Shown here: one piece after another, positions 20,501-32,500 of the stretch
How positions within the stretch are numbered: position 1 is the first letter of the stretch
Layout of the letters: every line of letters begins with the position of its first letter
NCBI GenBank assembly: GCA_030267565.1
Contig: BRXU01000035.1
Coordinates: 1,023,001 to 1,087,000 of the forward strand
Length of the DNA stretch: 64,000 nt
Origin: Pleodorina starrii
Taxonomy: Eukaryota; Chlorophyta; Chlorophyceae; Chlamydomonadales; Volvocaceae
Direction: 5' to 3'
The notes under the pieces: generated by a model
Seen by the model: only the letters and a program-made list of their open reading frames with translations
What the model was told of the DNA's origin: nothing
The model's database searches: none
Made by a program: the position numbers and the translations under genes

Positions 20501-23500
20501 GGTATTGCTCAGCAGCGCTTCAAGGTCCAGCGGGCTGGTCAGGTTTACCAGTGGCGTCGGCTGGCCCGCCGCCGGACTGGCAGCGGTGGCAGTGGTGGCG
20601 GAACTCGACTGCAGCAGCCGCCTGCGGACCCTGCCTCCCTGTGCCGCCAGCGCCGCCGCCCGGCGGCGGCGCCCAGGCGCGGCAGCGCCGCCGCCGACTG
20701 CCGACGCCAGCACCGCCGCGAGGGCGTCGCTGACGGTGGTGGCATTGGCGTTGGTTGTGGCCAGGGCAGCGCCTCCGCCGCCGTTGAAGAGGTCCTCCAC
20801 CAGTTTGGCCATTGCGCCCCACACCACGCGGCCCATGGCCGGCAGGTCGGCGGAGGAGTTGACCAGGAAGGTGGTGGTCTGCATGACGGCGGTCATCACC
20901 TGCTGCTCTGCCAGCATCAGAGACTCGGCCTGTGTTTGATGCGTGGGGTGTCGTGGTTTAATGGTTTCGCGAATTGTGACCCACCACACGGGGGGTTGGG
21001 GGGCGGTGCGGGGCGGGTGAGGAGGGGGGGACGGGAGCAAGGGCGGTAAACTCGGGGAGAGTAGAAGTGGTTGGTGTTGCTGTTGGTGTTTGTTGCTGTT
21101 ACGGTGGTGAGAATGTGGGAGTGAGGGAGGCGTGGGAGTTGGATCTGGAGGGCCCACGACTGACGGCCAAGTGCGATGTGTCCTTGCGCCGGGCTCCGCC
21201 GGTCCGGTCTGGGTAAAGGGGTTATGGTTGCGGTGGAGGGCAGGGACTGGGTTCGCGCACTAGCAGGTGTGACGTCACGGCGGCGGCTTCCGGTTGTGAC
21301 TCACCCCCCGGTCCAGGTCGACGTAGAAGGCCTTGATGGGGTCGGTCAGCCCGAGTGTGTAGGCGGTGGCGTTGATGCCGAAGGCCAGCTGAGGGGGTGG
21401 GGTGTTAGAACGTCGGAGGGACAGAGCATCGGAGGCGGGCAGGCGCGGCGATTCAAGGATAGGATGAGTTGTCGCAGCCAACGTCACTTGACAATGACTG
21501 TACAGCGGCACGGGAGAAGGGTGCTATGAGACAAAGCGGCCACGGCGACGCTAGCATATGTGTTATTCTGGAGGCAGGGACGATGGCTCCCGCCGTCAAC
21601 TGCGACCCTGGACAGACCGTAAGCTCCGGCTCCCTCCCCACGCCCAGTCCCGTCGCGACAGGCCTGTTCTGTCAGTAACGCTGGGTCCGTTGGCCAACTT
21701 TGCCTCCGTTCCATCGCCGCGGCTCGTGTTTTTCTTCGCACCAACGCATCCCGCAGCCCGAGGAGCCCACGTTACCACCGTTGGTTTCAGGTATGTTCGG
21801 TAAGTATTGCTGGGTTCTGGGTCCGTTCGCTAACGCCGCCTCCTTCTCCGCTGCGAAATTCTCTTTATACCTTCCTAAGTCCCAGCCCTGCCAGTACCTT
21901 GGTCTTTGCCTCCGCCTGGGTGTATCCGCGTTCCTGCATGGCCACCACCAGCGTCGTCAGCGGCGTCACCACCCGCGACAGCGACGGCGCCGCCAGCTCC
22001 ACGTACAGCTTGAGCATTGACGCAGCGTCGTGGCACTCGTCGCCAGGCCCCAGCGCGACGCGGTTGCTGTCGTACGACGACGGCGACGCCGGGACGACGC
22101 GCAGCGGCGCTGCTACGCTCGCGGCGGTGCGCAACGTCAGGGTCCATCCGTCGGTGAAGGTCGAGGTGTTGTACGGCTCCACCGCGGCGCCGCCAGCGGA
22201 AACCTTGGTCAGACCGGCGTTGCCGTCGGCGTCGGCGTAAATGACGCAGTTGTCCATGTAGCCATCTAAGAGGCGGCCGGAGAGGACGATGGGTTTGAAG
22301 GCAGGCGGCGGCGGTGGCGGCGGCGGCGGTAGCGGCGGCGCCGGCGACGGCGGCGGCGGTAGCGGCGGCGACGGCGACGGCGGCGGCAGCGGGGGTGACG
22401 GCGGCAGCCCTGGAGGCGTGCTAGGGCTCGGCGGCGAAGGGCTGGGCGGCTGCGGCGGGACGCCCGGCGCCAGCGGCGCTGGAGACGGCGGCGAGGGTGA
22501 TGGAGGCGAGGGCGACGGCGGCGGCGCCAGGGGCAGCTGCGGTGGCACAGGCGACGGCGGCGCGAGCGGCGGCTGCGGAGGCTCTGGTGGAGTCGGCGGC
22601 AGCTCCGGGGCGAAGGGGTCCGATGGCGGAACGGGCATTGGGGACTCGGGCGGCGGGGCGTGCGGCGGAAGCGGTGGTGATGGCCGTGGGGAGGGGGGCT
22701 GTGGCGATGGAGGCTTGGGGGGAGGTGGTCGCGGCGAAGGGGGAGGCCTGCGCGGCTTGGGGGGCGATGGGCGGGGGCTTGGAGGTGATGGCGAGGGGGG
22801 TTGTGGCGGAGGCTGGGGGGACGGGGGAGTGGGAGGGGTTGGGGGTGGTGGCATGGGAGGGTATGGCGACGGTGGCGGCGGCTGGGGCGGTGATCGGGGG
22901 CGCTTTGGTGGGCGGGGTGACGGTGGCAGGGGTGACGGCGGTGATGGGACTGGCGACGGCGAGAGCGGCGACGGAGCCTCCGACACCGCTGGCAATGGCG
23001 GCTCCGGCAATGGCGGCGATGGTGCCAGCGGGCCCGGCGGCGGTGGTGGCGGTGGCGGCGGCGGCAACGGCGGTTTGAGGTCCGACGGCCGCAGGGGCTC
23101 GCCGGGGAGCAAGGGCGGAGGGGTACCGGGGGGCTCCGTGGGGGTAGGGGGCGGCGTCAGGGGCGGCGAGAGCGAAGGATGGGGCGGCGGAGGGCCGGAG
23201 GGTGTGTCGGGTCCCGGTGCCGGCGCAGGGCTGGGTAGGTCTTGGGCGGGCTCAGGCGGGGACAAGGAGGGCGTTGGATGTGACTTTCGTGGCGGCGGCG
23301 GTGGCGGCGGGCTCGACAATTGCAGCGATGGCGGTGATGTTGGCATTGTCGGCGGCTCTGCGGGTGGCACGCCCGGCGGCGGCGGTGGCAGCGGTGCTGC
23401 TGGCGGTAGCGGCGACCTGGGCGTTGGGGTCATCGGGCGCGCTGACGGAGGATAGGCCGGCGACGGTGGGTAGGCGTCAAGCGGAGGCACGCCATAGGGA

Positions 23501-26500
23501 GGCGGTTGCACCGTGGGCGTTGGAGGGCTCGCTGGGTATGGCGGGTGGGGCGGCGGGCTGGGCGGTGCGGCCGGGAGCAGGGGCTCAGCTGGGGACGCCA
23601 CGGGGGGCACCAACGGTGGTGGCGTGGCTCGCGGTGACTCCGGTGGGGGCGCCGCCGACGGCTGTGGAGCCATTGGGTCGCCTTGCGGTGGTGGAGGGGG
23701 CGGCGGCGCCAACAGAGTCGGTTCCGCGGGGCTCCCCTGCGGTGGAGATGGCGGCTGCGGCGGCAGTGGCGACGGCTCGGGCGCGGATGGCGTCGTTGTT
23801 GGGGTGAGAGGTGAAGACGGCGAGGGTGCGGGGCGCAATGGCCAGAGTGAGGGTGCGGCTGGCGTTGGCGGCGGCACAGGGCTCGATCTCTGAGGCGGAG
23901 GGAGGTTCGGATGCTCAGGTGCTAACGGCGGTGACGACACGGCGGGTGAATGCGGAAAGCCTGGCGGCGCGGGCTGCGGGGCCACGGGGGGCATCTGCGG
24001 CGGCGGCGGTGAAGGTGAGGCCAAGGGCGGGTTTGGTGCCAGCGAAGGCGATGGCAGCTGCGGCTGAACCGGTCCATGCAGAGGCGGGGGTGATGATGGC
24101 TGCAGGTCGACCGGATCGGTCGGGCTGGGCGGTGAGGGAGGCGGCTGCTGCAGCTGTGGTGGCTGCAATGGCTGCAGATGTGATGGTGAGGATGGTGTGG
24201 ACGGCGAGGATGGTGAGGAAGCTGAGGAAGGCGAGGATGGTGATGATGGTGATGATGGTGACGGTGGTGAGGGTGGTGAGGGTGGTGAGGAAGGCGAGGA
24301 TGGTGTAGACGGCGAGGAAGGCGAGGATGGTGAGGAAGGTGAGGGAGGCGAGGAAGGCGGTGATGGTGAGGATGGTGATGATGGTGACGATTGTGATGGT
24401 GGTGAGGATGGTGAGGATGGTGACGGTGGTGGGGATGGTGAGGGTGGTGCGGAAGGCGGTGATGGTAAGGATGGTGAGGAAGGCGAGGAAGGCGAGGGAG
24501 GCGGTGATGGTGAGGATGGTGAGGAAGGCGAGGTTGGTGATAATAGTGGATAGGCCTGAGGCGCTGGGCTGGCAGGCGATGGCGATGCCGGTGATGAGGG
24601 TGGGGGGGCTGGTATTGAAGACGGATCTGGGCCGCCAGGTGGTGGCGGATTCGGCGGCACGGACGTCGGTGACAGCAGCGGGTGTGATGGAGGGGCTGGC
24701 GAGGCTGGGCTGGGTGCCGATGCCGGTGAAAAGGAAGTTGAGGGGGAGGACGGCGTCGTTGGCACAGGGGAGGGTGGACTTGCTGGTGCTGGAGCCGACG
24801 GCACCGGTGGCTGTGGCTGGGGCCAGGCGGGCGGGGCCGGGCGGGGCGATGAAGGCGACAGCCAGGGGGGAAGGGGCGCGGCTGGCGGCGGGAGCAAAGG
24901 TGGCGGCAGCTGAAGTGTGGGGGCGGCTGGCGCCGGCGATGGGGGGCTGGGTGCGTACGGAACACCCGGTCCGGCTAGTGGCGGCGGTGACGGCATTGGT
25001 GACGGTGGCTCAGGCGTGTATGGCGGATAGGGAATATCCGGCCTGGCTGGCGGCCAGGATGGGTGCGTGGGTGCTCGGGGCCGCACGCCGGGAGTACCAG
25101 GTACCGGGACAGGTGGCGGCGGTGGGGGCGGCGGCGGCGGCAGCTGCACTGACAGAGAGGGCGGCGGCGGGTTAGGCAGGTACGGTGGCAGCGGCCCGTA
25201 CGGCGGCCAGTCGGGACTCTCCACTGGAGCGAAAGCCGTCTTGATGTATAGGCCTGCACAGGCGATGACGGCGGCGGCGGCTGCCACGTCCTCATCAAGC
25301 GACGGCGGCGGGTAGCGCGCCGTAAGAGGCGTCGAGTAGACGCGACCGAGCGAGTCGAAGGCGCCGCAATGTGCCGCATCGTAGCCGTCGCCGCCCCAGC
25401 TGCAGGCGTAAAAGGCGGCGGCCATGTCGCCCGTGTCCTCGAGGACGGTGCAGAGGCCCTGGTCCTGCTGGCCGCAGGCCGCCGCGAGGGAGGCGTTGGG
25501 GTGGAAGACGTAGCCCGAATCGCGGATATCGCAGGTTCCTCGGGGCGCTGGCGGGGCTGCAGGCGCCGTGCTGCCGGGCGCGGGAGAGCTGGGTGGCAGG
25601 GGCGAGGGTGAGGGCGGCGACGGCGGCGAGGGCGCGGGCGGGTCGGGAGGGCTGCTGTCGACCTTGATGACCGCGGATGCGCCTGTGACAGCGAAAGCAA
25701 CATCAAGGTGAGATTTGGTGGTGGGCGTTCGGCCGTTGGATTGCAAGCCAACAGGTGAGGTGACGCCCCGCCAACAGTGGAGTGCCGTAATCTGACGTGG
25801 CACGCAACCCAACCCAACCCGGGCACTTTCCGCAGTTTCGCTTCTGGCGATGGTGGGCAACGAGGCACTAAGTTTTGCCTATCAATCAAGGCCCTCATCT
25901 TTCTCCACCCCTTGCAACTGTCCTCTCCTGGGAAATTACAAATATCCGGCATCTTGGTAGCATACCTGTCGCCTCCGCCAGGGCGGTCAGGTTGAGCGGT
26001 GGCTGGGGAGGCGCTTGCGGCGGCAACGGCGACGGCGGCACGCGGGGTGGCGACGGTCCCAGCGGCGGCGGCGACGGCGGCGCCGCAACTCCCGGAGGCA
26101 GGGGATGGAGGGGAGGCGGCGATAGAGAGGATTGCTGCGGTGGAGCCGGCGAGGACGGCGGCGTGGATCCAACGGTAATGACGATCGTCGCTGTTACCCG
26201 CACTTCCCGCGTGTCGGACAGGCGACGGCGAGGGTGACTGTCGCCAAAGATGCCGTCGGCGGCGGCGAGGACAGAGGCAGCCCTGGCCCGCACCTGCGCG
26301 GGCAAAGTCCGAAACCCGCAGGGGGTGCGAAGGCGCGTTCAGCAACGATTGGTAAGCAGTGCACGCCCATACTCCTAGGCAGGACGAACATGTTAACGCA
26401 CGCCTCCCAAGAACTAATCAGATTGCGCGCTTGTATGCGCATCATAGCGTTCAGCAATGCAGAGATTTTACCAATGGGGGCGGCTCGGAACCCTACATCG

Positions 26501-29500
26501 TCTCGCACCTCCGAAACCGTAGCGGGTCCCCCGCTTCGGGAGGCCAGATGCAGCAAGCTGGTGAGCCGAAGCCCCCGAGCAGCTGCCCCGCTCAAGAAGC
26601 GCCCAGACAGCTCCACGGCGTCCCATACTCGCAACGGGTCTGGCTGGTACGCCCCTTTATTATCATCACCATCATCAGCAACAGCTGCTGCTGCGTCCGC
26701 AATGATGCGGCGGCGGGCCGGCCCGGGGATGCTGCCGGCCTGGGGCGCAGTCACGCCGGTGACGATGACCTACGGGGAGATTGACGCAGGCAGAACATGA
26801 AGGACGCGAGGGTTCAGACTGCGGGCTCCCAAATAAAACGGATATTTGCTTCCTGTGCAAATAGCAGGGCAAGTCAGGCCTTTCAATGAATTACCACGGC
26901 ACTGCCGCAAGCAGAGCGCGCGCACCCAACAATGCACGCCACCATTGCCGGCTGTCAGCTTGTCACTAGCGTGTTTGCAAGGGCAACTACTGCCTCCCCG
27001 AGTGTGATCGCCAAAACCAACAACGGGACGTGCCCGGCCAGCTGCAACGCTCTGGAGCCCACCGTAACAGCCACAGCAACAATCGCGCGACCACGGACCT
27101 GCTCCAGGGGCACTCCAAAGAAGGCCGCCAGGTCCTTGCGGATACGCAAGATGAACTCCGCCGCCGCGGTCGCGTTAGCAAACTTGCTCTCGTCGATGAT
27201 AAACACCAGCTCGTAGTCCTGAAGCTCAATGGCGATGCCCGGTGGGAAAGGCGGCGGCGGCGGTGGCGGTGGAGGCGGCAGCGGCGGCAGTGGTGGCGTG
27301 GCGGGTGGGCTGGGCGGTGCCGGGCTCGGAGGGGCTCCTGGCGGCGAGGGTGATGGAGGCGAAGGTGGCAGGGGACTGGGGGGTCGCGGCGGCGGACGGG
27401 GAGGGCGCGGAGGAGGGCGCGGAGGTGCGGGTGGCGGTCGCGGCGGGAAGGGCGGTGACGGCGCTGGCAATATAGGTGACGGGCTTGGAGGAGAGGGAGG
27501 CTCAGGGCTCGGCCCCGGGGACGGTGGTTTCGGCAGGGGAGGCGATGGCAGGGGGGGCGGCTGTGACGGCCGTGGTGGCAATGGGAAGGTTGCCGGGTTG
27601 GGCGGATGCTGGCGCGGCGTTGAGGGTGATGAGGGCTCAAATGGAGGAAAAGCCGGAAACTGCGGTGCATCCGGGCCGATGGGCGCTGTTGGAAATACTG
27701 GGGCGGGGACATCTGGTGGCAGCGGAGCAAGGGGCAACAGCGGTCGCCTTGGTGGCCGAGGTGGAAGTCTCGGAGCCAGTGGTAAGGGTGGCGATGGTGG
27801 AGCGGTCGGTCCGGACGACGATGGTATTGGCGGTGGTGGAATTGCAAGTGGGCTCCGGTCTGAAAAGGGAGGAACGTTTGGCGGATACGCCGGCGGCTGC
27901 AGTGATGGTGGTGCCGGGCTGGGCGGCTGCCGAAGTGGAACCCCAGGGACCAGCGGCGACAGCGGCGCATCAGGCGAACTGGGCGGGTAGGCGGGCGGCT
28001 GCGGCGACGGTGGCGCCGGGCTGGGCGGCTGCCGAAGTGGGACCCCAGGGACCAGCGGCGGCAGCGGGGCATCAGGCGAGCTGGGCGGGTAGGCGGGCGG
28101 CTGCGGCAACGGTGGCGCCGGGCTGGGCGGCTGCCGAAGTGGGACCCCAGGGACCAGCGGCGACAGCGGCGCATCAGGCGAGCTGAGCGGGTAGGCGGGC
28201 GGCTGCATTGACGGTGGCGCCGGGCTGGGCGGTTGCCGAACAGGAGCCTCAGGGACCAGCGGCGACAGCGGCGCATCAGGCGAGCTGGGCGGGTAGGCGG
28301 GCGGCTGCGGCAACGGTGGCGCCGGGCTGGGCGGCTGCCGAAGTGGGACCCCAGGGACCAGCGGCGACGGCGGCGCATCAGGCGAGCCGAGCGGGTGGGC
28401 GGGCGGCTGCGGCGACGGTGGCGCCGGGCTGGGCGGTTGCCGAACAGGAGCCTCAGGGACCAGCGGCGGCAGCGGGGCATCAGGCGAGCTGGGCGGGTAG
28501 GCGGGCGGCTGCGGCGACGGTGGCTCCGGGCTGGGTGGCTGCATTGACGGTGGCGCCGGGCTGGGCGGTTGCCGAACAGGAGCCTCAGGGAACAGCGGCG
28601 ACAGCGGCGCATCAGGCGAGCTGGGTGGGTAGGCGGGCGGCTGCGGCGACGGTGGCGCCGGGCTGGTCGGTTGCCGAACAGGAGCCTCAGGGAACAGCGG
28701 CGACAGCGGCGCATCAGGCGAGCTGGGTGGGTAGGCGGGCGGCTGCGGCGACGGTGGCGCCGGGCTGGGCGGCTGCCGAAGTGGAACCCCAGGAACCAGC
28801 GGCGACAGCGGCGCATCAGGCGAGCTGGGCGGGTAGGCGGGCGGCTGCGGCGACGGTGGCGCCGGGCTGGGGGGCTGCCGAAGTGGAACCCCAGGGACCA
28901 GCGGCGACAGCGGCGCATCAGGCGAGCTGAGCAGGTGGGCGGGCGGCTGCGGCGACGGTGGCGCCGGGCTGGGCGGCTGCCGAACAGGAGCCTCAGGGAC
29001 CAGCGGCGGCAGCGGGGCATCAGGCGAGCTGGGCGGGTAGGCGGGCGGCTGCATTGACGGTGGCGCCGGGCTGGGCGGTTGCCGAACAGGAGCCTCAGGA
29101 ACCAGCGGCGACAGCGGCGCATCAGGCGAGCTGGGCGGGTAGGCGGGCGGCTGCGGCAACGGTGGCGCCGGGCTGGGCGGCTGCCGAAGTGGGACCCCAG
29201 GGACCAGCGGCGACAGCGGCGCATCAGGCGAGCCGAGCGGGTGGGCGGGCGGCTGCGGCGACGGTGGCGCCGGGCTGGGCGGTTGCCGAACAGGAGCCTC
29301 AGGGACCAGCGGCGGCAGCGGGGCATCAGGCGAGCTGGGCGGGTAGGCGGGCGGCTGCGGCGACGGTGGCTCCGGGCTGGGTGGCTGCATTGACGGTGGC
29401 GCCGGGCTGGGCGGTTGCCGAACAGGAGCCTCAGGGAACAGCGGCGACAGCGGCGCATCAGGCGAGCTGGGTGGGTAGGCGGGCGGCTGCGGCGACGGTG

Positions 29501-32500
29501 GTGCCGGGCTGGGCGGTTGCCGAACAGGAGCCTCAGGGAACAGCGGCGACAGCGGCGCATCAGGCGAGCTGGGTGGGTAGGCGGGCGGCTGCGGCGACGG
29601 TGGCGCCGGGCTGGGCGGCTGCCGAAGTGGAACCCCAGGAACCAGCGGCGACAGCGGCGCATCAGGCGAGCTGGGCGGGTAGGCGGGCGGCTGCGGCGAC
29701 GGTGGCGCCGGGCTGGGCGGCTGCCGAAGTGGAACCCCAGGGACCAGCGGCGACAGCGGCGCATCAGGCGAGCTGGGCGGGTAGGCGGGCGGCTGCGGCG
29801 ACGGTGGCGCCGGGCTGGGCGGCTGCCGAAGTGGAACCCCAGGGACCAGCGGCGACAGCGGCGCATCAGGCGAGCTGGGCGGGTAGGCGGGCGGCTGCGG
29901 CGACGGTGGTGCCGGGCTGGGGGGCTGCCGAACAGGAGCCTCAGGGACCAGCGGCGACAGCGGCGCATCAGGCGAGCTGGGCGGGTAGGCGGGCGGCTGC
30001 GGTGACGGTGGTGCCGGGCTGGGCGGTTGCCGAACAGGAGCCTCAGGGACCAGCGGCGGCAGCGGGGCATCAGGCGAGCTGGGCGGGTAGGCGGGCGGCT
30101 GCGGCGACGGTGGCTCCGGGCTGGGTGGCTGCATTGACGGTGGCGCCGGGCTGGGCGGTTGCCGAACAGGAGCCTCAGGGAACAGCGGCGACAGCGGCGC
30201 ATCAGGCGAGCTGGGTGGGTAGGCGGGCGGCTGCGGCGACGGTGGCGCCGGGCTGGGCGGTTGCCGAACAGGAGCCTCAGGGAACAGCGGCGACAGCGGC
30301 GCATCAGGCGAGCTGGGCGGGTAGGCGGGCGGCTGCGGTGACGGTGGCGCCGGGCTGGGCGGCTGCCGAAGTGGAACCCCAGGGACCAGCGGCGACAGCG
30401 GCGCATCAGGCGAGCTGGGCGGGTAGGCGGGCGGCTGCGGCGACGGTGGCGCCGGGCTGGGCGGCTGCCGAAGTGGAACCCCAGGGACCAGCGGCGACAG
30501 CGGCGCATCAGGCGAGCTGGGCGGGTAGGCGGGCGGCTGCGGCGACGGTGGTGCCGGGCTGGGGGGCTGCCGAACAGGAGCCTCAGGGACCAGCGCCGAC
30601 AGCGGCGCATCAGGCGAGCTGGGCGGGTAGGCGGGCGGCTGCGGTGACGGTGGTGCCGGGCTGGGCGGCTGCCGAACAGGAGCCTCAGGGACCAGCGGCG
30701 GCAGCGGCGCATCAGGCGAGCTGGGCGGGTAGGCGGGCGGCTGCGGCGACGGTGGCGCCGGGCTGGGGGGCTGCCGAACAGGAGCCTCAGGGACCAGCGG
30801 CAACAGCGGCGCATCAGGCGAGCTGGGCGGGTAGGCGGGCGGCTGCGGCGACGGTGGCGCCGGTCTGGGGGGCTGCCGAACAGGAGCGTCAGGGACCAGC
30901 GGCGGCAGCGGCGCATCAGGCGAGCTGGGCGGGTAGGCGGGCGGCTGTGGTGACGGTGGTGACGGGCTGGGCGGCTGCCGAACAGGAGCCTCAGGGACCA
31001 GCGGCGACAGCGGCGCATCAGGCGAGCTGGGTGGGTAGGCGGGCGGCTGCGGCGACGGTGGCGCCGGGCTGGGCGGCTGCCGAAGTGGAACCCCAGGAAC
31101 CAGCGGCGACAGCGGCGCATCAGGCGAGTTGGGCGGGTAGGCGGGCGGCTGCGGCGACGGTGGCGCCGGGCTGGGCGGCTGCCGAAGTGGAACCCCAGGG
31201 ACCAGCGGCGACAGCGGCGCATCAGGCGAGCTGGGCGGGTAGGCGGGCGGCTGCGGCGACGGTGGCGCCGGGCTGGGCGGCTGCCGAAGTGGAACCCCAG
31301 GGACCAGCGGCGACAGCGGCGCATCAGGCGAGCTGGGCGGGTAGGCGGGCGGCTGCGGCGACGGTGGTGCCGGGCTGGGGGGCTGCCGAACAGGAGCCTC
31401 AGGGACCAGCGGCGACAGCGGCGCATCAGGCGAGCTGGGCGGGTAGGCGGGCGGCTGCGGTGACGGTGGTGCCGGGCTGGGCGGCTGCCGAACAGGAGCC
31501 TCAGGGACCAGCGGCGACAGCGGCGCATCAGGCGAGCTGGGCGGGTAGGCGGGCGGCTGCGGCGACGGTGGCGCCGGGCTGGGGGGCTGCCGAACAGGAG
31601 CCTCAGGGACCAGCGGCAACAGCGGCGCATCAGGCGAGCTGGGCGGGTAGGCGGGCGGCTGCGGCGACGGTGGCGCCGGTCTGGGGGGCTGCCGAACAGG
31701 AGCGTCAGGGACCAGCGGCGGCAGCGGCGCATCAGGCGAGCTGGGCGGGTAGGCGGGCGGCTGTGGTGACGGTGGTGACGGGCTGGGCGGCTGCCGAACA
31801 GGAGCCTCAGGGACCAGCGGCGACAGCGGCGCATCAGGCGAGCTGAGCGGGTAGGCGGGCGGCTGCGGTGACGGTGGCGCAGGGCTGGGGGGCTGCCGAA
31901 CAGGAGCCTCAGGGACCAGCGGCGGCAGCGGCGCATCAGGCGAGCTGGGCGGGTAGGCGGGCGGCTGTGGCGACGGTGGCGCCGGGCTGGGGGGCTGCCG
32001 AACAGGAGCCTCAGGGACCAGCGGCGGCAGCGGCGCATCAGGCGAGCTGGGCGGGTAGGCGGGCGGCTGTGGTGACGGTGGTGCCGGGCTGGGCGGCTGC
32101 CGAACAGGAGCCTCAGGGACCAGTGGTGACAGCGGCGCATCAGGCGAGCTGGGCGGGTAGGCGGGCGGCTGCGGTGACGGTGGCGCAGGGCTGGGGGGCT
32201 GCTGAAGAGGAGCCCCAGGGACCAGCGGCGACAGAGGCACATCAGGCGAACTGGGCGGGTAGGCGGGCGGCTGCGGCGACGGTGGCGCCGGGCTGGGCGG
32301 CTGCCGAACAGGAGCCCCAGGGACCAGCGGCGGGAGCGGCGCATCATGCGAGCTGGGCGGATACGCCGGCAGCTGCGGCGACGGTGGCGCCGGGCTGGGC
32401 GGCTGCCAATGAGGAGCCCCAGGGACCAGCGGCGGCAGCGGCGCATCAGGCGAGCTGGGCGGGTAAGCGGGCGGCTGCGGCGACGGTGGTGCCGGGCTGG

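Noticed and set aside
22289..23455. 388-codon Gly-rich plus-strand frame
   Set aside because: It is the antisense of the proline-rich exon 4 of the giant gene; poly-Gly is simply the complement of poly-Pro codons.
28958..31846. 962-codon plus-strand frame, Ala/Gly/Gln/Pro-rich
   Set aside because: It is the antisense of the repeat array. It stays open only because the unit is a multiple of three without stops in that phase.
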